Assembly (NCBI RefSeq): GCF_029238675.1
Contig: NZ_JAQWFR010000017.1
Location: 1 to 64,000 of the forward strand
Origin: Oceanicoccus sp.
GTDB lineage: Bacteria > Pseudomonadota > Gammaproteobacteria > Pseudomonadales > Dasaniaceae
Direction of reading: 5' to 3'
DNA: 64,000 nt
A program made the position numbers and the translations under genes. Shown here piece after piece: positions 8,916-19,084 of the stretch. Under the pieces are notes generated by a model, which made no database searches, was not told the origin of the DNA, and worked only from the letters and a program-made list of their open reading frames with translations. How positions within the stretch are numbered: position 1 is the stretch's first letter; each line of letters opens with the position of its first letter.

Positions 8916-9218
8916 ATGGAACTGAGTCCACGTGATAAAGACAAGCTGTTGATTTTTACCGCAGCACTCTTAGCCGAGCGTCGCAAAGCCAAGGGGTTAA
9001 AACTTAATTACCCTGAGAGTATTGCCCTGATCAGTGCTGAGATTATGGAAGGGGCCCGTGAAGGGCGCACCGTCGCCGAGATGATGAGTCATGGTCGCAC
9101 TGTTCTTAGTGCCGATGATGTGATGGACGGCGTGGCAGAAATGATTCATGAGGTGCAGGTTGAGGCGACGTTCCCCGATGGTACCAAGTTGGTTACCGTT
9201 CATAACCCCATTGTTTAA
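8916..9218 (+). CDS. ureA: Urease gamma subunit UreA
   Basis: A 100-residue gamma subunit, the usual length for three-subunit bacterial ureases. It begins [14 protein letters not shown] and contains the family signature [20 protein letters not shown] (32-51). It packs with UreB and UreC in the (UreABC)3 holoenzyme in the cytoplasm, which hydrolyses urea to ammonia and carbamate. It lies 36 bp after ureD and 23 bp before ureB. Confidence 0.96.
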   Translation: MELSPRDKDKLLIFTAALLAERRKAKGLKLNYPESIALISAEIMEGAREGRTVAEMMSHGRTVLSADDVMDGVAEMIHEVQVEATFPDGTKLVTVHNPIV

Positions 9219-9241
9219 ATTGTAGCGAGCAGGATAACACG

Positions 9242-9547
9242 ATGATTCCAGGTGAAGTACAAACTCAAGAAGGTGAAATAACCCTTAATGCCGGCCGCGA
9301 AACAGTCAGCTTACAGGTCGAAAATACCGGTGACAGACCTATTCAAGTGGGTTCCCATTACCATTTTTTTGAAGCCAACCCGGCATTGCAATTTGATCGC
9401 GCAACGGCCAGGGGGTTTCGCTTGAATATTGCCGCGGGTACCGCCGTTCGTTTTGAGCCCGGGCAGGGTAGAGCCGTAGAGTTAGTGGCGCTTGCCGGCG
9501 AGAGAAAAGTTTACGGTATGCGTGGCGATGTGATGGGCGAACTTTAA
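9242..9547 (+). CDS. ureB: Urease beta subunit UreB
   Basis: A 101-residue beta subunit beginning [20 protein letters not shown]. The conserved core [18 protein letters not shown] (about 32-49) and the turn [18 protein letters not shown] are present. It is a structural subunit contacting the UreC active-site flap. Normal length, with ureC 35 bp downstream behind a GGAG ribosome site. Confidence 0.96.
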   Translation: MIPGEVQTQEGEITLNAGRETVSLQVENTGDRPIQVGSHYHFFEANPALQFDRATARGFRLNIAAGTAVRFEPGQGRAVELVALAGERKVYGMRGDVMGEL

Positions 9548-9582
9548 ACCATTTAATAAAAACAGAATTTTTGGAGTAGGGT

Positions 9583-11286
9583 ATGACAAGCATTGACCGC
9601 CGCGCCTATGCGGATATGTATGGCCCGACCGTAGGTGACCGGGTAAGATTGGGCGATACTGATTTATGGATTGAAGTAGAGAAAGACTTCACCCACTACG
9701 GCGAAGAAGTAAAATTTGGTGGCGGTAAAGTTATTCGCGACGGCATGGGGCAAAGCCAGCAAGCTTCGGCAGCAACACCGGATACCGTTATTACCAATGC
9801 TTTGATTTTAGATCATTGGGGTATCGTCAAAGCCGATGTGGGAATTAAAGAGGGGCGTATAAGTGCCATCGGCAAAGCCGGCAACCCGGATATTCAATCC
9901 GGTGTCGATATTATTATTGGCCCCGGTACCGAAGTGATTGCCGGTGAAGGGCAGATTCTTACGGCCGGAGCCATCGACTCACATATTCATTTTATTTGCC
10001 CGCAGCAAATAGAAGAAGCCTTAATGAGCGGCGTAACTACTATGTTAGGTGGCGGCACCGGCCCAGCCACGGGCACTAACGCCACTACCTGCACACCCGG
10101 TCCCTGGCATATCGGCAAAATGTTACAGGCCGCTGAAGGCCTGCCGATGAACCTCGGTTTTCTCGGCAAGGGTAATGCCAGCTTGCCCGCTGGTTTGGAA
10201 GAGCAATTGGCCGCGGGAGCCATGGGTTTAAAACTGCACGAGGATTGGGGAACCACACCGGCGTCGATCAATAACTGTTTAAATGTGGCTGAAGAATATG
10301 ATGTGCAAGTGGCCATTCATACCGATACTTTGAATGAGTCCGGTTTTGTTGAAGATACCCTGGCTGCCTTTAAAGGTCGCACCATACATACCTACCACAC
10401 CGAGGGTGCCGGTGGTGGCCATGCTCCCGACATTATCAAGGCTTGTGGTGAAAGCAATGTCTTGCCCTCATCGACCAATCCAACCCGGCCTTATACGGTA
10501 AATACTGTTGATGAGCATTTAGATATGCTGATGGTGTGCCACCACCTTGACCCCAATATTCCAGAAGATGTGGCCTTTGCGGATTCTCGTATTCGCCGGG
10601 AAACCATTGCCGCCGAAGATATATTGCATGACCTGGGCGCTTTTTCCATGATTGCTTCTGACTCGCAAGCGATGGGGCGTGTTGGCGAAGTGGTTTGTCG
10701 CACCTGGCAAACCGCCAACAAAATGAAAGTACAGCGTGGTGCTCTCGTCGGTGATAGCAGTTACTCCGATAACCAGCGGGCCAGGCGCTATATCGCCAAA
10801 TACACCATCAACCCGGCTATTGCCCATGGCATAGGCCACGAAGTGGGTTCCGTCGAAGTGGGCAAGCTTGCAGATTTAGTATTATGGAAGCCAATGTTTT
10901 TTGGTATCAAGCCTGCCATGATTATTAAAGGCGGTATGATTGCAGCAGCCCCCATGGGAGACCCCAATGCATCGATACCGACGCCACAGCCGGTTCACTA
11001 TCGCCCAATGTTTGGTGCCTTTGGCGGGGCCTTGCAGGCAACGTCCCTGAGCTTTGTGAGTGAGGCCGCGATGCAGGCTGGTGTTGCGGATGCCCTGGGC
11101 TTAAAGAAAAAGTTGGTGGCCTGTAAAGGTAGCCGCACCGTCACCAAGAGCGATATGATTTTAAACAATTGGATGCCGACCATGGAAGTCGACCCGGAAA
11201 CCTACGAAGTGCGCGCTAATGGTGAACTGTTAGTGTGTGAGCCCGCTGACGTTGTAGCGCTGGCTCAGCGTTACTCATTATTTTAA
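9583..11286 (+). CDS. ureC: Urease alpha (catalytic) subunit UreC
   Basis: A 567-residue catalytic subunit whose active-site residues fall at standard numbers: His134 and His136 (SHIHF), carbamylated Lys217 (GLKLHED), His219, His246, His272 and Asp360, with flap residues Cys319 and His320 (MVCHHLDP). It binds two nickel ions and hydrolyses urea. No key residue is missing, so the enzyme should be active. The stop codon is directly abutted by the ureE reading frame, suggesting translational coupling. Confidence 0.98.
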   Translation: MTSIDRRAYADMYGPTVGDRVRLGDTDLWIEVEKDFTHYGEEVKFGGGKVIRDGMGQSQQASAATPDTVITNALILDHWGIVKADVGIKEGRISAIGKAGNPDIQSGVDIIIGPGTEVIAGEGQILTAGAIDSHIHFICPQQIEEALMSGVTTMLGGGTGPATGTNATTCTPGPWHIGKMLQAAEGLPMNLGFLGKGNASLPAGLEEQLAAGAMGLKLHEDWGTTPASINNCLNVAEEYDVQVAIHTDTLNESGFVEDTLAAFKGRTIHTYHTEGAGGGHAPDIIKACGESNVLPSSTNPTRPYTVNTVDEHLDMLMVCHHLDPNIPEDVAFADSRIRRETIAAEDILHDLGAFSMIASDSQAMGRVGEVVCRTWQTANKMKVQRGALVGDSSYSDNQRARRYIAKYTINPAIAHGIGHEVGSVEVGKLADLVLWKPMFFGIKPAMIIKGGMIAAAPMGDPNASIPTPQPVHYRPMFGAFGGALQATSLSFVSEAAMQAGVADALGLKKKLVACKGSRTVTKSDMILNNWMPTMEVDPETYEVRANGELLVCEPADVVALAQRYSLF

Positions 11287-11298
11287 GTGTCTACTGCC

Positions 11299-11745
11299 AT
11301 GAAAGAATGTTTTGAGTTGGTTACAGCAGCTACGGATAAAACCATCGGCCATAGCCTGGAGATAAAACTGGACTTTGGCCAGCGACAAAAAAGCCGCAAT
11401 AAGGCTCGGACCGACTGTGGTGAAACCCTGGGGTGGTTTTTGGAGCGTGGTCGAGTACTGGAAGATGGCGACCTGATGCGTTGCAACGATGGCACACTGG
11501 TAAAAGTGATTGCGGCACAGGAAACCGTGTCGCAAGCCAGTTGCGACAATGACCATTTATTGATGCGTGCCGCCTATCACTTGGGCAACCGTCATGTGCC
11601 CTTGCAAATCGGTAATGGCTGGTTACGCTATCAGCAGGACCATGTATTAGATTCAATGCTGCAAGGCTTGGGTCTTACCGTGGTTTGCTGTGAACGGCCT
11701 TTTCATCCGGAGAATGGTGCCTATAACAACCACCATGGCCATTAA
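11299..11745 (+). CDS. ureE: Urease accessory protein UreE (nickel metallochaperone)
   Basis: About 148 residues from ATG 11299. A GTG at 11287, touching the ureC stop, would add four residues; neither has a clear ribosome site. UreE passes nickel to UreG. The N-terminal domain contains RQKSRNKARTDCGETLGWFLERG; the C-terminal metal-binding domain has the AYHLGNRHVPLQI segment with the key interface His. The tail HHGH is a short version of the His-rich C-terminus of some UreE proteins, so extra nickel storage would be modest. Confidence 0.92.
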   Translation: MKECFELVTAATDKTIGHSLEIKLDFGQRQKSRNKARTDCGETLGWFLERGRVLEDGDLMRCNDGTLVKVIAAQETVSQASCDNDHLLMRAAYHLGNRHVPLQIGNGWLRYQQDHVLDSMLQGLGLTVVCCERPFHPENGAYNNHHGH

Positions 11746-11748
11746 GTG

Positions 11749-12420
11749 ATGATAAATCCTTCTCTGCTTCACCTTATGCATTTAGTGAGTCCCGCATTGC
11801 CGGTGGGCGCCTATGCCTATTCCCAGGGCATGGAATATGCTGTTGAGCTGGGTTACCTGCCTGATAAAGCCAGCGCTCAGCAATGGATAGAGGGCGTGAT
11901 GCAACACAGTATCAGCCATTTGGATTTACCCGTATTAGCCCGCTTATATGATAGCTGGCAACAGCAGGACCTGGAGCAGGTTAATCACTGGAACCAGTTT
12001 TTACTAGCCTCCCGTGAATCTGCCGAGTTCGAGCTTGAAGATACCCAGATGGGCCGGGCGCTGATGAGATTGCTGGTGTCGCTGGAATTACTCGCCGCCG
12101 CCGACTGGCCCCGCCAGCAGCCCAGTAGTTTTGCTAACGGCTTTGCTATGGCAGGTGTGTACTGGTCTGTTGATAAGGCTTCGCTGCTCCATGGTTTCTG
12201 CTGGAGCTGGTTAGAAAACCAGGTAGCAGCGGCGACTAAATTGGTGCCACTGGGGCAAACTCAAGCCCAGCAACTGTTGGTCGACTTAATGCCCGCCGTT
12301 GAGCACTGCTGCCAACAGGCGCTAAGCCTTAGTGACGATAATCTGGGTGCGGGTTTGCCGGCGCTGGCATTAATTTCTGCGCAACATGAAACCCAATACT
12401 CCCGCCTGTTTCGATCCTAA
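11749..12420 (+). CDS. ureF: Urease accessory protein UreF
   Basis: About 223 residues, all-helical UreF family. UreF acts with UreD and UreG during nickel insertion and gates UreG GTPase activity. Conserved features are [20 protein letters not shown] (19 onwards), the middle [17 protein letters not shown], and the C-terminal [22 protein letters not shown]. The start is ATG 11749; an overlapping GTG at 11746 is the alternative. It begins 3 bases after the ureE stop, indicating coupling. Confidence 0.93.
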   Translation: MINPSLLHLMHLVSPALPVGAYAYSQGMEYAVELGYLPDKASAQQWIEGVMQHSISHLDLPVLARLYDSWQQQDLEQVNHWNQFLLASRESAEFELEDTQMGRALMRLLVSLELLAAADWPRQQPSSFANGFAMAGVYWSVDKASLLHGFCWSWLENQVAAATKLVPLGQTQAQQLLVDLMPAVEHCCQQALSLSDDNLGAGLPALALISAQHETQYSRLFRS

Positions 12421-12454
12421 GGGCGATCATTGTTTATAGATTGAGGTAACCATA

Positions 12455-13087
12455 GTGAATTATATGTCTAAACCCGCTTTACGACTCGGTATCGGAGGCC
12501 CTGTAGGTTCTGGAAAAACTGCATTGGTTAAGGAGCTCTGCGCCCGTTTAAAAGACCGTCTCCATATTGCGGTGATCACCAATGATATTTATACCCGCGA
12601 AGATGCCGAGTTTTTATTACGCAACGATGTGCTGAATAGCGATCGTATTCTTGGCGTGGAAACCGGAGGTTGCCCCCATACAGCCATACGCGAAGATGCC
12701 TCAATGAATTTATCAGCGGTGGAAGAATTAAACGAGCGCTTCCCTGAGCTTGAGCTGGTTATGATTGAAAGTGGGGGGGATAATCTAGCAGCTACTTTTA
12801 GCCCTGAACTTTCAGACCTTACTCTCTATGTTATCGATGTATCAGCCGGCGATAAGATACCCCGCAAGGGCGGGCCTGGTATTACCAAGTCTGATCTGTT
12901 GGTGATTAATAAAATAGATCTGGCACCTATGGTGGGTGCGGACCTGGATGTTATGGATCGTGATGCAAAAAAAATGCGTGGAAATAAGCCCTTTGTTTTT
13001 TCCAATTTAAAAACCCGGCAAGGCCTGGACACGATTATTGATTTTATTGTGGCTCAGGGTATGTTGAGCCCCCGAGGGTCAGCATAA
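12455..13087 (+). CDS. ureG: Urease accessory GTPase UreG
   Basis: A 210-residue SIMIBI-class GTPase driving nickel transfer to urease. The P-loop GGPVGSGKT is at 14-22, the metal-binding Cys-Pro-His at 73-75 within GVETGGCPH, and the NKxD-type NKIDLAP follows near 152-158. The GTG at 12455 is preferred because GAGG ends 8 bases ahead; an in-frame ATG at 12464 is too far from it. Last gene of the urease run; a 355-bp gap follows before urtA. Confidence 0.95.
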   Translation: MNYMSKPALRLGIGGPVGSGKTALVKELCARLKDRLHIAVITNDIYTREDAEFLLRNDVLNSDRILGVETGGCPHTAIREDASMNLSAVEELNERFPELELVMIESGGDNLAATFSPELSDLTLYVIDVSAGDKIPRKGGPGITKSDLLVINKIDLAPMVGADLDVMDRDAKKMRGNKPFVFSNLKTRQGLDTIIDFIVAQGMLSPRGSA

Positions 13088-13442
13088 GTCTATCCACCCT
13101 ATCTTGGTGCGGTGACAATTCACAGAGGACCTTATTGATCGCCGCCGCCCCATAAATGTTCAAAAATAAAACAGCCGTAGCTGGATTTAACCCCTGTGAG
13201 CAAGGCTGCTTGTCTGCTTTCACATCATTTGCACATAAATGAGGCGCAATAATCCTTGTGCCCTTGTTGTGTGCGCACATTGTAGCCACAAAATAACTAG
13301 ATCTTTAGGGGTCAATTTTTCCTGTCGCACAAGTGGCTGAAAAATAAGGGTTTAATAAGATAAATTAAGTATAAGAACCAGGTTGGCATTAATTCTGCTC
13401 TAAGCGCTTGGACTAAAACAAAACTACACGCTGGAGATCATT
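13088..13442. other. ureG-urtA intergenic regulatory region
   Basis: A 355-bp non-coding stretch. It holds a sigma-54-type promoter near its right end (13383-13399) and several short dyads, such as TGTGCGCACA near 13270-13279 and TTGCAC/GCGCAA half-sites around 13229-13249 with 9 rather than 7 bp between TGCAC and GCGCA. No ORF or terminator for ureG is convincing here. Confidence 0.55.
13383..13399 (+). promoter_or_regulatory. Sigma-54 (RpoN) promoter for urtA
   Basis: TTGGCATTAATTCTGCT has GG (13385-13386) and GC (13397-13398) at the strict GG-N10-GC spacing of -24/-12 promoters, with TTGGCA matching the -24 consensus. The start site would be near 13410, giving a leader of about 33 bases with a GGAG ribosome site before the urtA ATG. 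Urea-transporter genes are commonly nitrogen-regulated. Confidence 0.65.
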
Positions 13443-14744
13443 ATGGATATAAAGAAACATTCATGGGCAAAAGTCGGCGCAAAAGCGTTAGGCGTAGCAG
13501 CCTTAAGTTTAAGTGCTGCCATTACCCAAGCTGCGGATACTATCAAAGTCGGTGTGCTGCACTCCCTATCGGGCACTATGGCAATCAGTGAAACGACGCT
13601 AAAAGATACCGTTTTAATGATGGTTGAAGAGCAGAATAAAAAAGGCGGTTTGTTGGGTAAGCAACTGGAAGCGGTTGTCGTTGACCCTGCATCTGACTGG
13701 CCTTTATTTGCAGAAAAAACCAAAGAACTGATCGAACAAAAAGATGTTGATGTTATTTTTGGCTGCTGGACTTCAGTATCACGTAAGTCAGTACTGCCGG
13801 TAATTGAAAAACTGAACGGCTTGCTATTTTACCCGGTACAGTACGAAGGTGAAGAGTCCTCAAAAAATGTTTTCTATACCGGTGCTGCGCCTAACCAACA
13901 GGCTATACCTGCGGTTGATTACCTGATGGAAGAAGAGGAAGTAAAACGCTGGGTTCTGGAAGGTACCGATTACGTTTATCCTCAAACAACTAATAAAATC
14001 CTTAAGGCTTACTTAATCAGCAAAGGGGTGGCCGAGGAAGATATTTCTGTTAATTACACACCTTTTGGTTTCTCAGAGTGGACTACCCGTGTATCAGAAA
14101 TCAAAAAGTTTGGTTCTGCGGGCAAAAAGACAGCGGTAGTTTCTACGGTTAACGGTGACGCCAATGTACCGTTCTATAAAGAACTGGCTAACCAGGGTAT
14201 TAGTGCTGAAGATATTCCAGTTGTTGCCTTCTCTGTTGGTGAAGAAGAGCTTTCCGGTTTTGACACTGCGCCATTGGTGGGGCATTTAGCCGCCTGGAAC
14301 TACTTCCAAAGTGCTGAATCAGAGGCTAACTCTGAGTTTATCGCCCAGTGGAAAAAGTACATCAAAAATAACAAGCGCGTTACCAACGACCCTATGGAAG
14401 CGACCTATATCGGTTTCAAAGCATGGGCTAAAGCCGTTGATAAAGCGGGCTCCGTGGAAGTGGATAAGGTTCGCCCTGCTATGTACGGTATTGAAGTGTC
14501 AAACCTGACGGGTGGTATTGCCAAAGTATTGCCAAACCACCACTTCACTAAGCCAGTATTAATTGGTGAAATCCAGGCTGATGGTCAATTTGAAATCGTA
14601 TCACAAACTACAGAAGTTCCCGGTGATGCATGGACTGATCATTTGGCTGAATCTGCAAAAGTAATTTCAGATTGGCAAGATCCCGCTATCAGCTGCGGTA
14701 ACTACAATACTGAAACCAAAAAATGTTCAGGACAAAACTTCTAA
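13443..14744 (+). CDS. urtA: Urea ABC transporter substrate-binding protein UrtA
   Basis: A 433-residue periplasmic binding protein with a signal peptide (about 1-30, cleavage near TQAADT). The mature start DTIKVGVLHSLSGTMAISE is diagnostic for the urea/short-chain-amide branch, as are FGCWTSVSRKSVLPVIE and LLFYPVQYEGEESS further in. It delivers urea to UrtBC. It is first of urtABCDE, behind a sigma-54-type promoter and followed by a hairpin terminator that would give more binding protein than membrane subunits. Strong GGAG ribosome site. Confidence 0.95.
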   Translation: MDIKKHSWAKVGAKALGVAALSLSAAITQAADTIKVGVLHSLSGTMAISETTLKDTVLMMVEEQNKKGGLLGKQLEAVVVDPASDWPLFAEKTKELIEQKDVDVIFGCWTSVSRKSVLPVIEKLNGLLFYPVQYEGEESSKNVFYTGAAPNQQAIPAVDYLMEEEEVKRWVLEGTDYVYPQTTNKILKAYLISKGVAEEDISVNYTPFGFSEWTTRVSEIKKFGSAGKKTAVVSTVNGDANVPFYKELANQGISAEDIPVVAFSVGEEELSGFDTAPLVGHLAAWNYFQSAESEANSEFIAQWKKYIKNNKRVTNDPMEATYIGFKAWAKAVDKAGSVEVDKVRPAMYGIEVSNLTGGIAKVLPNHHFTKPVLIGEIQADGQFEIVSQTTEVPGDAWTDHLAESAKVISDWQDPAISCGNYNTETKKCSGQNF

Positions 14745-14768
14745 TAAGGTTTGACTGAGCCCTATCTA

Positions 14769-14802
14769 GTGGCCTCAACTGAAAGGTTGGGGCCATTTTT
14801 TT
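14769..14802 (+). terminator. Attenuating terminator between urtA and urtB
   Basis: Stem GTGGCCTCAAC / GTTGGGGCCA with loop TGAAAG is followed by a run of seven T (14796-14802). It lies 25 bp after the urtA stop and 19 bp before urtB, so partial readthrough would supply the downstream transporter genes. Confidence 0.85.
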
Positions 14803-14820
14803 AACCGGACTGGTTGCAAA

Positions 14821-16446
14821 ATGAAACGCCTTGTATTTTTAATAGTATGTATACAACAGCTGTTGTTCACATCCTTATTGTTTGCAGAGAATGCAGAGAA
14901 TGGTTTTGATGGAAAATTATCCGCGTTAATAGTTAATTCCAACCGTCAAAAAGCAGTGGCTATTGAAGCCCTGGCAACGTTGGATGATGCCCGTGTATTA
15001 CCCGCCTTAAAAGCGATGTTGGATGCCAGGCTTTATTACCGCAAGCAAGACAAGCAGATAGTCTATCTATTGGAAACATCGTCCAGTGTTTCTATTAGCG
15101 GCGTTATTAGCGGCGAAGATCTTGGTGTCGTTGAAAAAAATACCATTAAGAAAATCAGAATCAATAATAAGTTACGGCGCGTACTGCGTGCCAGTATCTC
15201 TAGCCTTGAATTGACCAGCAGTGATGCCGAGCTACGGTTAAATTCAGCAAAGAACCTGATAAAGGTGCCCAATAAAACATTGCGACAAGCCATTAGTGCC
15301 GCCATAAAAACCGAAAAAAACCGTGAGGTTAAACAATCCATGCAGTTGGCGCTGGCGATGATTGATATCGATAGTGACAACCAGCCTTTAAGAATGATAG
15401 CGATGCAAGTGATCGGAGATAGCATCAGCCCCGATGCCGTTAACTTGCTAGCCCGTCTTAGCCAGCGTGACGAGAAAGGCGCTTATGTAGAACAGAACCA
15501 GGAGATTGCAGAACTTGCAGAAAACCGTTTAAAAGATGCTAAAAGTCAGTTGAAATTTTTTAAAGTGATAGAAGATTTTATTTTTGGTTTAAGCCTGGGC
15601 TCCATCTTATTGCTGGCGGCCATCGGTTTAGCCATTACCTTCGGTGTTATGGGGGTGATCAATATGGCCCACGGTGAAATGATTATGCTGGGTGCCTACA
15701 CCACCTTTGCTATTCAGCAGCTATTTCCAGAATTGATTCAATACTCCATCTTTATAGCGATTCCAGTTGCGTTTTTAGTCTCCGGAGCGGTGGGCGTACT
15801 GATTGAACGTTTGGTTATTCGCCATCTGTACGGTCGCCAATTAGATACCCTGTTAGCCACCTTTGGTATCAGCCTTATTTTGCAACAAGCAGTGAGAATG
15901 TACAGCTCCAATAATGTTGCTGTCATCAGCCCGGATTTTATCAGTGGCTTTTGGCAAATGAATGAAGCGGTTGCCATTACCTACAACCGTATCTATGTAT
16001 TGTTTTTTAGTTTAATCGTGCTGGGTGTGCTGGCGCTGGTATTGAAAAAAACCTTGTTAGGTTTGCAGATGCGAGCCGTTACCCAAAACCGTGCCATGGC
16101 CAACTCAATGGGTATTCACTCCAGTTGGGTAGATGCACTGACCTTTGGTTTAGGGTCAGGTATTGCGGGCATTGCCGGTGTTGCGCTAAGCCAGTTCACC
16201 AATGTAGGCCCCAATATGGGCCAGGGCTATATCATTGATTCATTTATGGTCGTTGTGTTTGGTGGCGTCGGTAATTTGCTGGGTACATTTTTTGGTGCGA
16301 TGAGTTTAGGCGTGGCTAATAAATTCCTAGAGCCTTATACCGGCGCAGTGATCGCAAAAATTATGGTATTGGTCTTCATCATTTTATTTATTCAGTGGCG
16401 ACCCCGGGGGCTGTTTGCCCTTAAAGGCCGCTTTGTAGAGGATTAA
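14821..16446 (+). CDS. urtB: Urea ABC transporter permease UrtB
   Basis: A 541-residue branched-chain-type permease. A signal peptide (about 1-22) precedes a periplasmic helical-repeat extension (about 25-245), then a LivH-like membrane domain (about 250-535) with IGLAITFGVMGVINMAHGE and a C-terminal RPRGLF. The long N-terminal extension is normal for UrtB and distinguishes it from LivH. It pairs with UrtC to form the inner-membrane channel and ends one base before urtC. Confidence 0.93.
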   Translation: MKRLVFLIVCIQQLLFTSLLFAENAENGFDGKLSALIVNSNRQKAVAIEALATLDDARVLPALKAMLDARLYYRKQDKQIVYLLETSSSVSISGVISGEDLGVVEKNTIKKIRINNKLRRVLRASISSLELTSSDAELRLNSAKNLIKVPNKTLRQAISAAIKTEKNREVKQSMQLALAMIDIDSDNQPLRMIAMQVIGDSISPDAVNLLARLSQRDEKGAYVEQNQEIAELAENRLKDAKSQLKFFKVIEDFIFGLSLGSILLLAAIGLAITFGVMGVINMAHGEMIMLGAYTTFAIQQLFPELIQYSIFIAIPVAFLVSGAVGVLIERLVIRHLYGRQLDTLLATFGISLILQQAVRMYSSNNVAVISPDFISGFWQMNEAVAITYNRIYVLFFSLIVLGVLALVLKKTLLGLQMRAVTQNRAMANSMGIHSSWVDALTFGLGSGIAGIAGVALSQFTNVGPNMGQGYIIDSFMVVVFGGVGNLLGTFFGAMSLGVANKFLEPYTGAVIAKIMVLVFIILFIQWRPRGLFALKGRFVED

Positions 16447-16447
16447 C

Positions 16448-17569
16448 ATGATGTTAATGAATAATAAGTCTGTATTGATGAGCCTGTTAATGAATGACAA
16501 GATTGGCAGCAAGCTTATCGGTTTTATTATCCTAGCGTCTATTATTATCGCCCTGTTAAACCTGTTTGCACCCGAAGGCTCTGCCTTGCATGTGCCTACT
16601 TATATCGTATCGTTGCTAGGTAAATATTTGTGTTTCGCTTTATTGGCACTAGCACTGGATTTGGTGTGGGGCTATTGCGGTATCCTCAGCTTGGGTCACG
16701 GTGCATTTTTTGCCCTGGGCGGTTATGCCATGGGCATGTATTTGATGCGACAAATTGGTGACCGCGGTGTTTACGGTAATCCAGACCTGCCAGATTTTAT
16801 GGTGTTTTTAGATTGGGCTGAAATGCCCTGGTATTGGCAGGGTTTTGATAGCCTGTCGTTTGCCTTATTGATGGTGGTATTAGCGCCGGGCCTGTTGTCA
16901 TTTTTGTTTGGCTGGTTGGCCTTTCGTTCAAGGGTTACCGGTGTGTATCTCTCGATTATTACTCAGGCCATGACCTATGCATTACTACAGGCTTTTTATA
17001 TGAATGAGTTTGGTTTTGGTGGTAACAATGGCCTGACCGACTTTAAAGATATTGCTGGCTTTAGTTTGTTAGCAGATGGCACCGCAGTAGGACTGTTCCT
17101 GATCAGCGCTTTATCTTTAGTGCTTGCTTATATCGCCTGCCGTTTTATCACCGAGAGTAAATTTGGCAAAGTGTTGATCGCTATTCGTGATGCCGAGAGC
17201 CGCACCCGTTTTATGGGGTACCGGGTAGAACATTACAAATTAGTAGTGTTTGTATTCTCGGCGGTACTGGCAGGTATTGCCGGCGCTTTGTTTGTGCCTC
17301 AGGTTGGTATTATCAACCCGGGTGAATTCAGCCCTATTAAATCCATAGAAATCGTTATCTGGGTGGCCTTAGGTGGGCGCGGCACTTTGTATGGTGCCGT
17401 GATCGGGGCTTTTATTGTTAGCTATGGCAAAACGTTTTTTACCGGCGCCTTCCCTGAAATCTGGCTGTTTATGCTGGGCGGTTTATTTGTATTAACAACA
17501 ATGTATTTGCCCAATGGTGTCGTCGGCTTGTTTGGGCGAATTAAGGCCAACAAGGGAGAGGCATCATGA
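16448..17569 (+). CDS. urtC: Urea ABC transporter permease UrtC
   Basis: A 373-residue LivM-like permease with about 8-10 hydrophobic helices. Family segments are ALDLVWGYCGILSLGHGAFF (72-91), GGNNGLTDF, and the EAA-like loop with GKVLIAIRDAESRTRFMGY. The last four bases overlap the urtD start (ATGA at 17566-17569), so the two are translationally coupled. Confidence 0.93.
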   Translation: MMLMNNKSVLMSLLMNDKIGSKLIGFIILASIIIALLNLFAPEGSALHVPTYIVSLLGKYLCFALLALALDLVWGYCGILSLGHGAFFALGGYAMGMYLMRQIGDRGVYGNPDLPDFMVFLDWAEMPWYWQGFDSLSFALLMVVLAPGLLSFLFGWLAFRSRVTGVYLSIITQAMTYALLQAFYMNEFGFGGNNGLTDFKDIAGFSLLADGTAVGLFLISALSLVLAYIACRFITESKFGKVLIAIRDAESRTRFMGYRVEHYKLVVFVFSAVLAGIAGALFVPQVGIINPGEFSPIKSIEIVIWVALGGRGTLYGAVIGAFIVSYGKTFFTGAFPEIWLFMLGGLFVLTTMYLPNGVVGLFGRIKANKGEAS

Positions 17570-18327
17570 TATTGGAAGCGAAAGAAAATCCACAGAGTCT
17601 GTTATACCTCAATGGTGTTACCAAAACCTTTGACGGTTTTAAGGCCATTAATAATTTATCGTTGGATATAGCGCCGGGAGAATTGCGAGCTATTATTGGC
17701 CCCAACGGTGCTGGCAAAAGTACCATGATGGATATTATCACTGGGAAAACCCGGCCTGATGAAGGCGAAGTGAAATATAAAGATGTGGTTGACCTCACTC
17801 GTTTTGATGAAGCGGATATTGCCAATATGGGTATTGGCCGCAAATTCCAAAAGCCTACAGTAGTAGAAAGCCTGAGTGTGCGAGACAACCTGGACTTATC
17901 CCTGGCAGGTAACCGGGGTATCTGGCAGTCATTATTTTTTAAATCAACCGGGCAACAGCAGCAGCGTATTGATGAAGTTATTGGCATTGTGGGTTTAACA
18001 GAAAAGTCTGGAGACCTTGCAGCAAACTTGTCCCATGGACAAAAGCAATGGCTAGAGATAGGCATGTTGATTATTCAGGACCCGGAAGTCTTGTTGGTCG
18101 ATGAACCTGCCGGGGGCATGACCGATACTGAAACCATGGAAACCGCAGAGTTGTTAAAAACGATCAGCAAACAACACTCAGTGATTGTGGTAGAACACGA
18201 TATGGATTTTGTCCGGGCCCTGGATTGCCACGTTACCGTGCTGCATGAAGGCAGCGTATTGGCTGAGGGTAATCTGGAGACCGTATCGACCAACCCAAAA
18301 GTTATCGAAGTTTATCTGGGGCGTTAG
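17566..18327 (+). CDS. urtD: Urea ABC transporter ATPase UrtD
   Basis: A 253-residue ABC ATPase of the LivG type. Walker A GPNGAGKST (about 45-53), a signature region NLSHGQKQWLEIGMLI, Walker B with EVLLVDEPAGGMT, and the H-loop in VVEHDMDF are intact. With UrtE it powers urea import at the cytoplasmic face. It starts inside the urtC stop and ends three bases before urtE. Confidence 0.94.
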   Translation: MILEAKENPQSLLYLNGVTKTFDGFKAINNLSLDIAPGELRAIIGPNGAGKSTMMDIITGKTRPDEGEVKYKDVVDLTRFDEADIANMGIGRKFQKPTVVESLSVRDNLDLSLAGNRGIWQSLFFKSTGQQQQRIDEVIGIVGLTEKSGDLAANLSHGQKQWLEIGMLIIQDPEVLLVDEPAGGMTDTETMETAELLKTISKQHSVIVVEHDMDFVRALDCHVTVLHEGSVLAEGNLETVSTNPKVIEVYLGR

Positions 18328-18330
18328 ACT

Positions 18331-19026
18331 ATGTTAAAAGCAGAGAATATCGATTTACATTATGGTGCCAGCCAGGCCCTGCAACGTGTCAGCTTGTCAG
18401 CGGCCAAAGGTGAAATTAGCTGTGTATTAGGTCGCAATGGTGTGGGCAAATCCAGCCTGATGCAGGCGATTACGGGGCGTCATCGCGCTACGGCTGGCAC
18501 GGTAGAGTGGGAAGGCCAGGATATCAGCCAGCTCAGTGCCGCTTCACGGGCCCAGCGCGGTATAGCCTATGTGCCACAGGGGCGGCAGATTTTTTCACAG
18601 CTCACTGTGATAGAAAATTTGCAAACCGGCTTTGCCGCCCTGCCCAGAAAGCAGCGTAAAATTGATGAAGAAATTTTTGATTTATTCCCCGTGCTGCGCC
18701 AGATGACCCGCCGTCGTGGCGGCGATTTGTCCGGCGGCCAGCAACAGCAGTTATCCATTGCCCGGGCTTTGGTTATGAAGCCCAGGCTGCTTATTCTGGA
18801 TGAACCCACCGAGGGTATACAGCCGTCTATTATTAAAGATATTCATAATGTCATTACCATTCTTAAACAACAGGGTGATATGGCCATCTTGCTGGTAGAG
18901 CAGTATTTTGAATTTGCTCGGGACCTCTGTGACCAGTATGCGGTGATGGATCGGGGCGAAATTATACTGGCCGGGCGAGGTGAAGACATGGTGGAAGAAG
19001 AAGTTCGCAGCCATATGACGGTTTGA
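18331..19026 (+). CDS. urtE: Urea ABC transporter ATPase UrtE
   Basis: A 231-residue ABC ATPase of the LivF type. Walker A GRNGVGKSS (about 35-43), signature DLSGGQQQQLSIARAL, Walker B LLILDEPTEGIQPSI and H-loop LLVEQYFEF are present. GIQPSII after Walker B and the length match UrtE. It closes the urtABCDE operon; a secreted glycine-rich protein begins 58 bp downstream and may be co-transcribed. Confidence 0.94.
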   Translation: MLKAENIDLHYGASQALQRVSLSAAKGEISCVLGRNGVGKSSLMQAITGRHRATAGTVEWEGQDISQLSAASRAQRGIAYVPQGRQIFSQLTVIENLQTGFAALPRKQRKIDEEIFDLFPVLRQMTRRRGGDLSGGQQQQLSIARALVMKPRLLILDEPTEGIQPSIIKDIHNVITILKQQGDMAILLVEQYFEFARDLCDQYAVMDRGEIILAGRGEDMVEEEVRSHMTV

Positions 19027-19084
19027 TTTATGGTTGTGTTGGCGTAAGCTGCCCAGCTTTATAGTTTATCTTCGGGGTTTGAAA

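Noticed and set aside
17541-18065. 174-residue minus-strand ORF
   Set aside because: Antisense to urtC/urtD, Ser/Pro/Arg-rich, no family resemblance or ribosome site.
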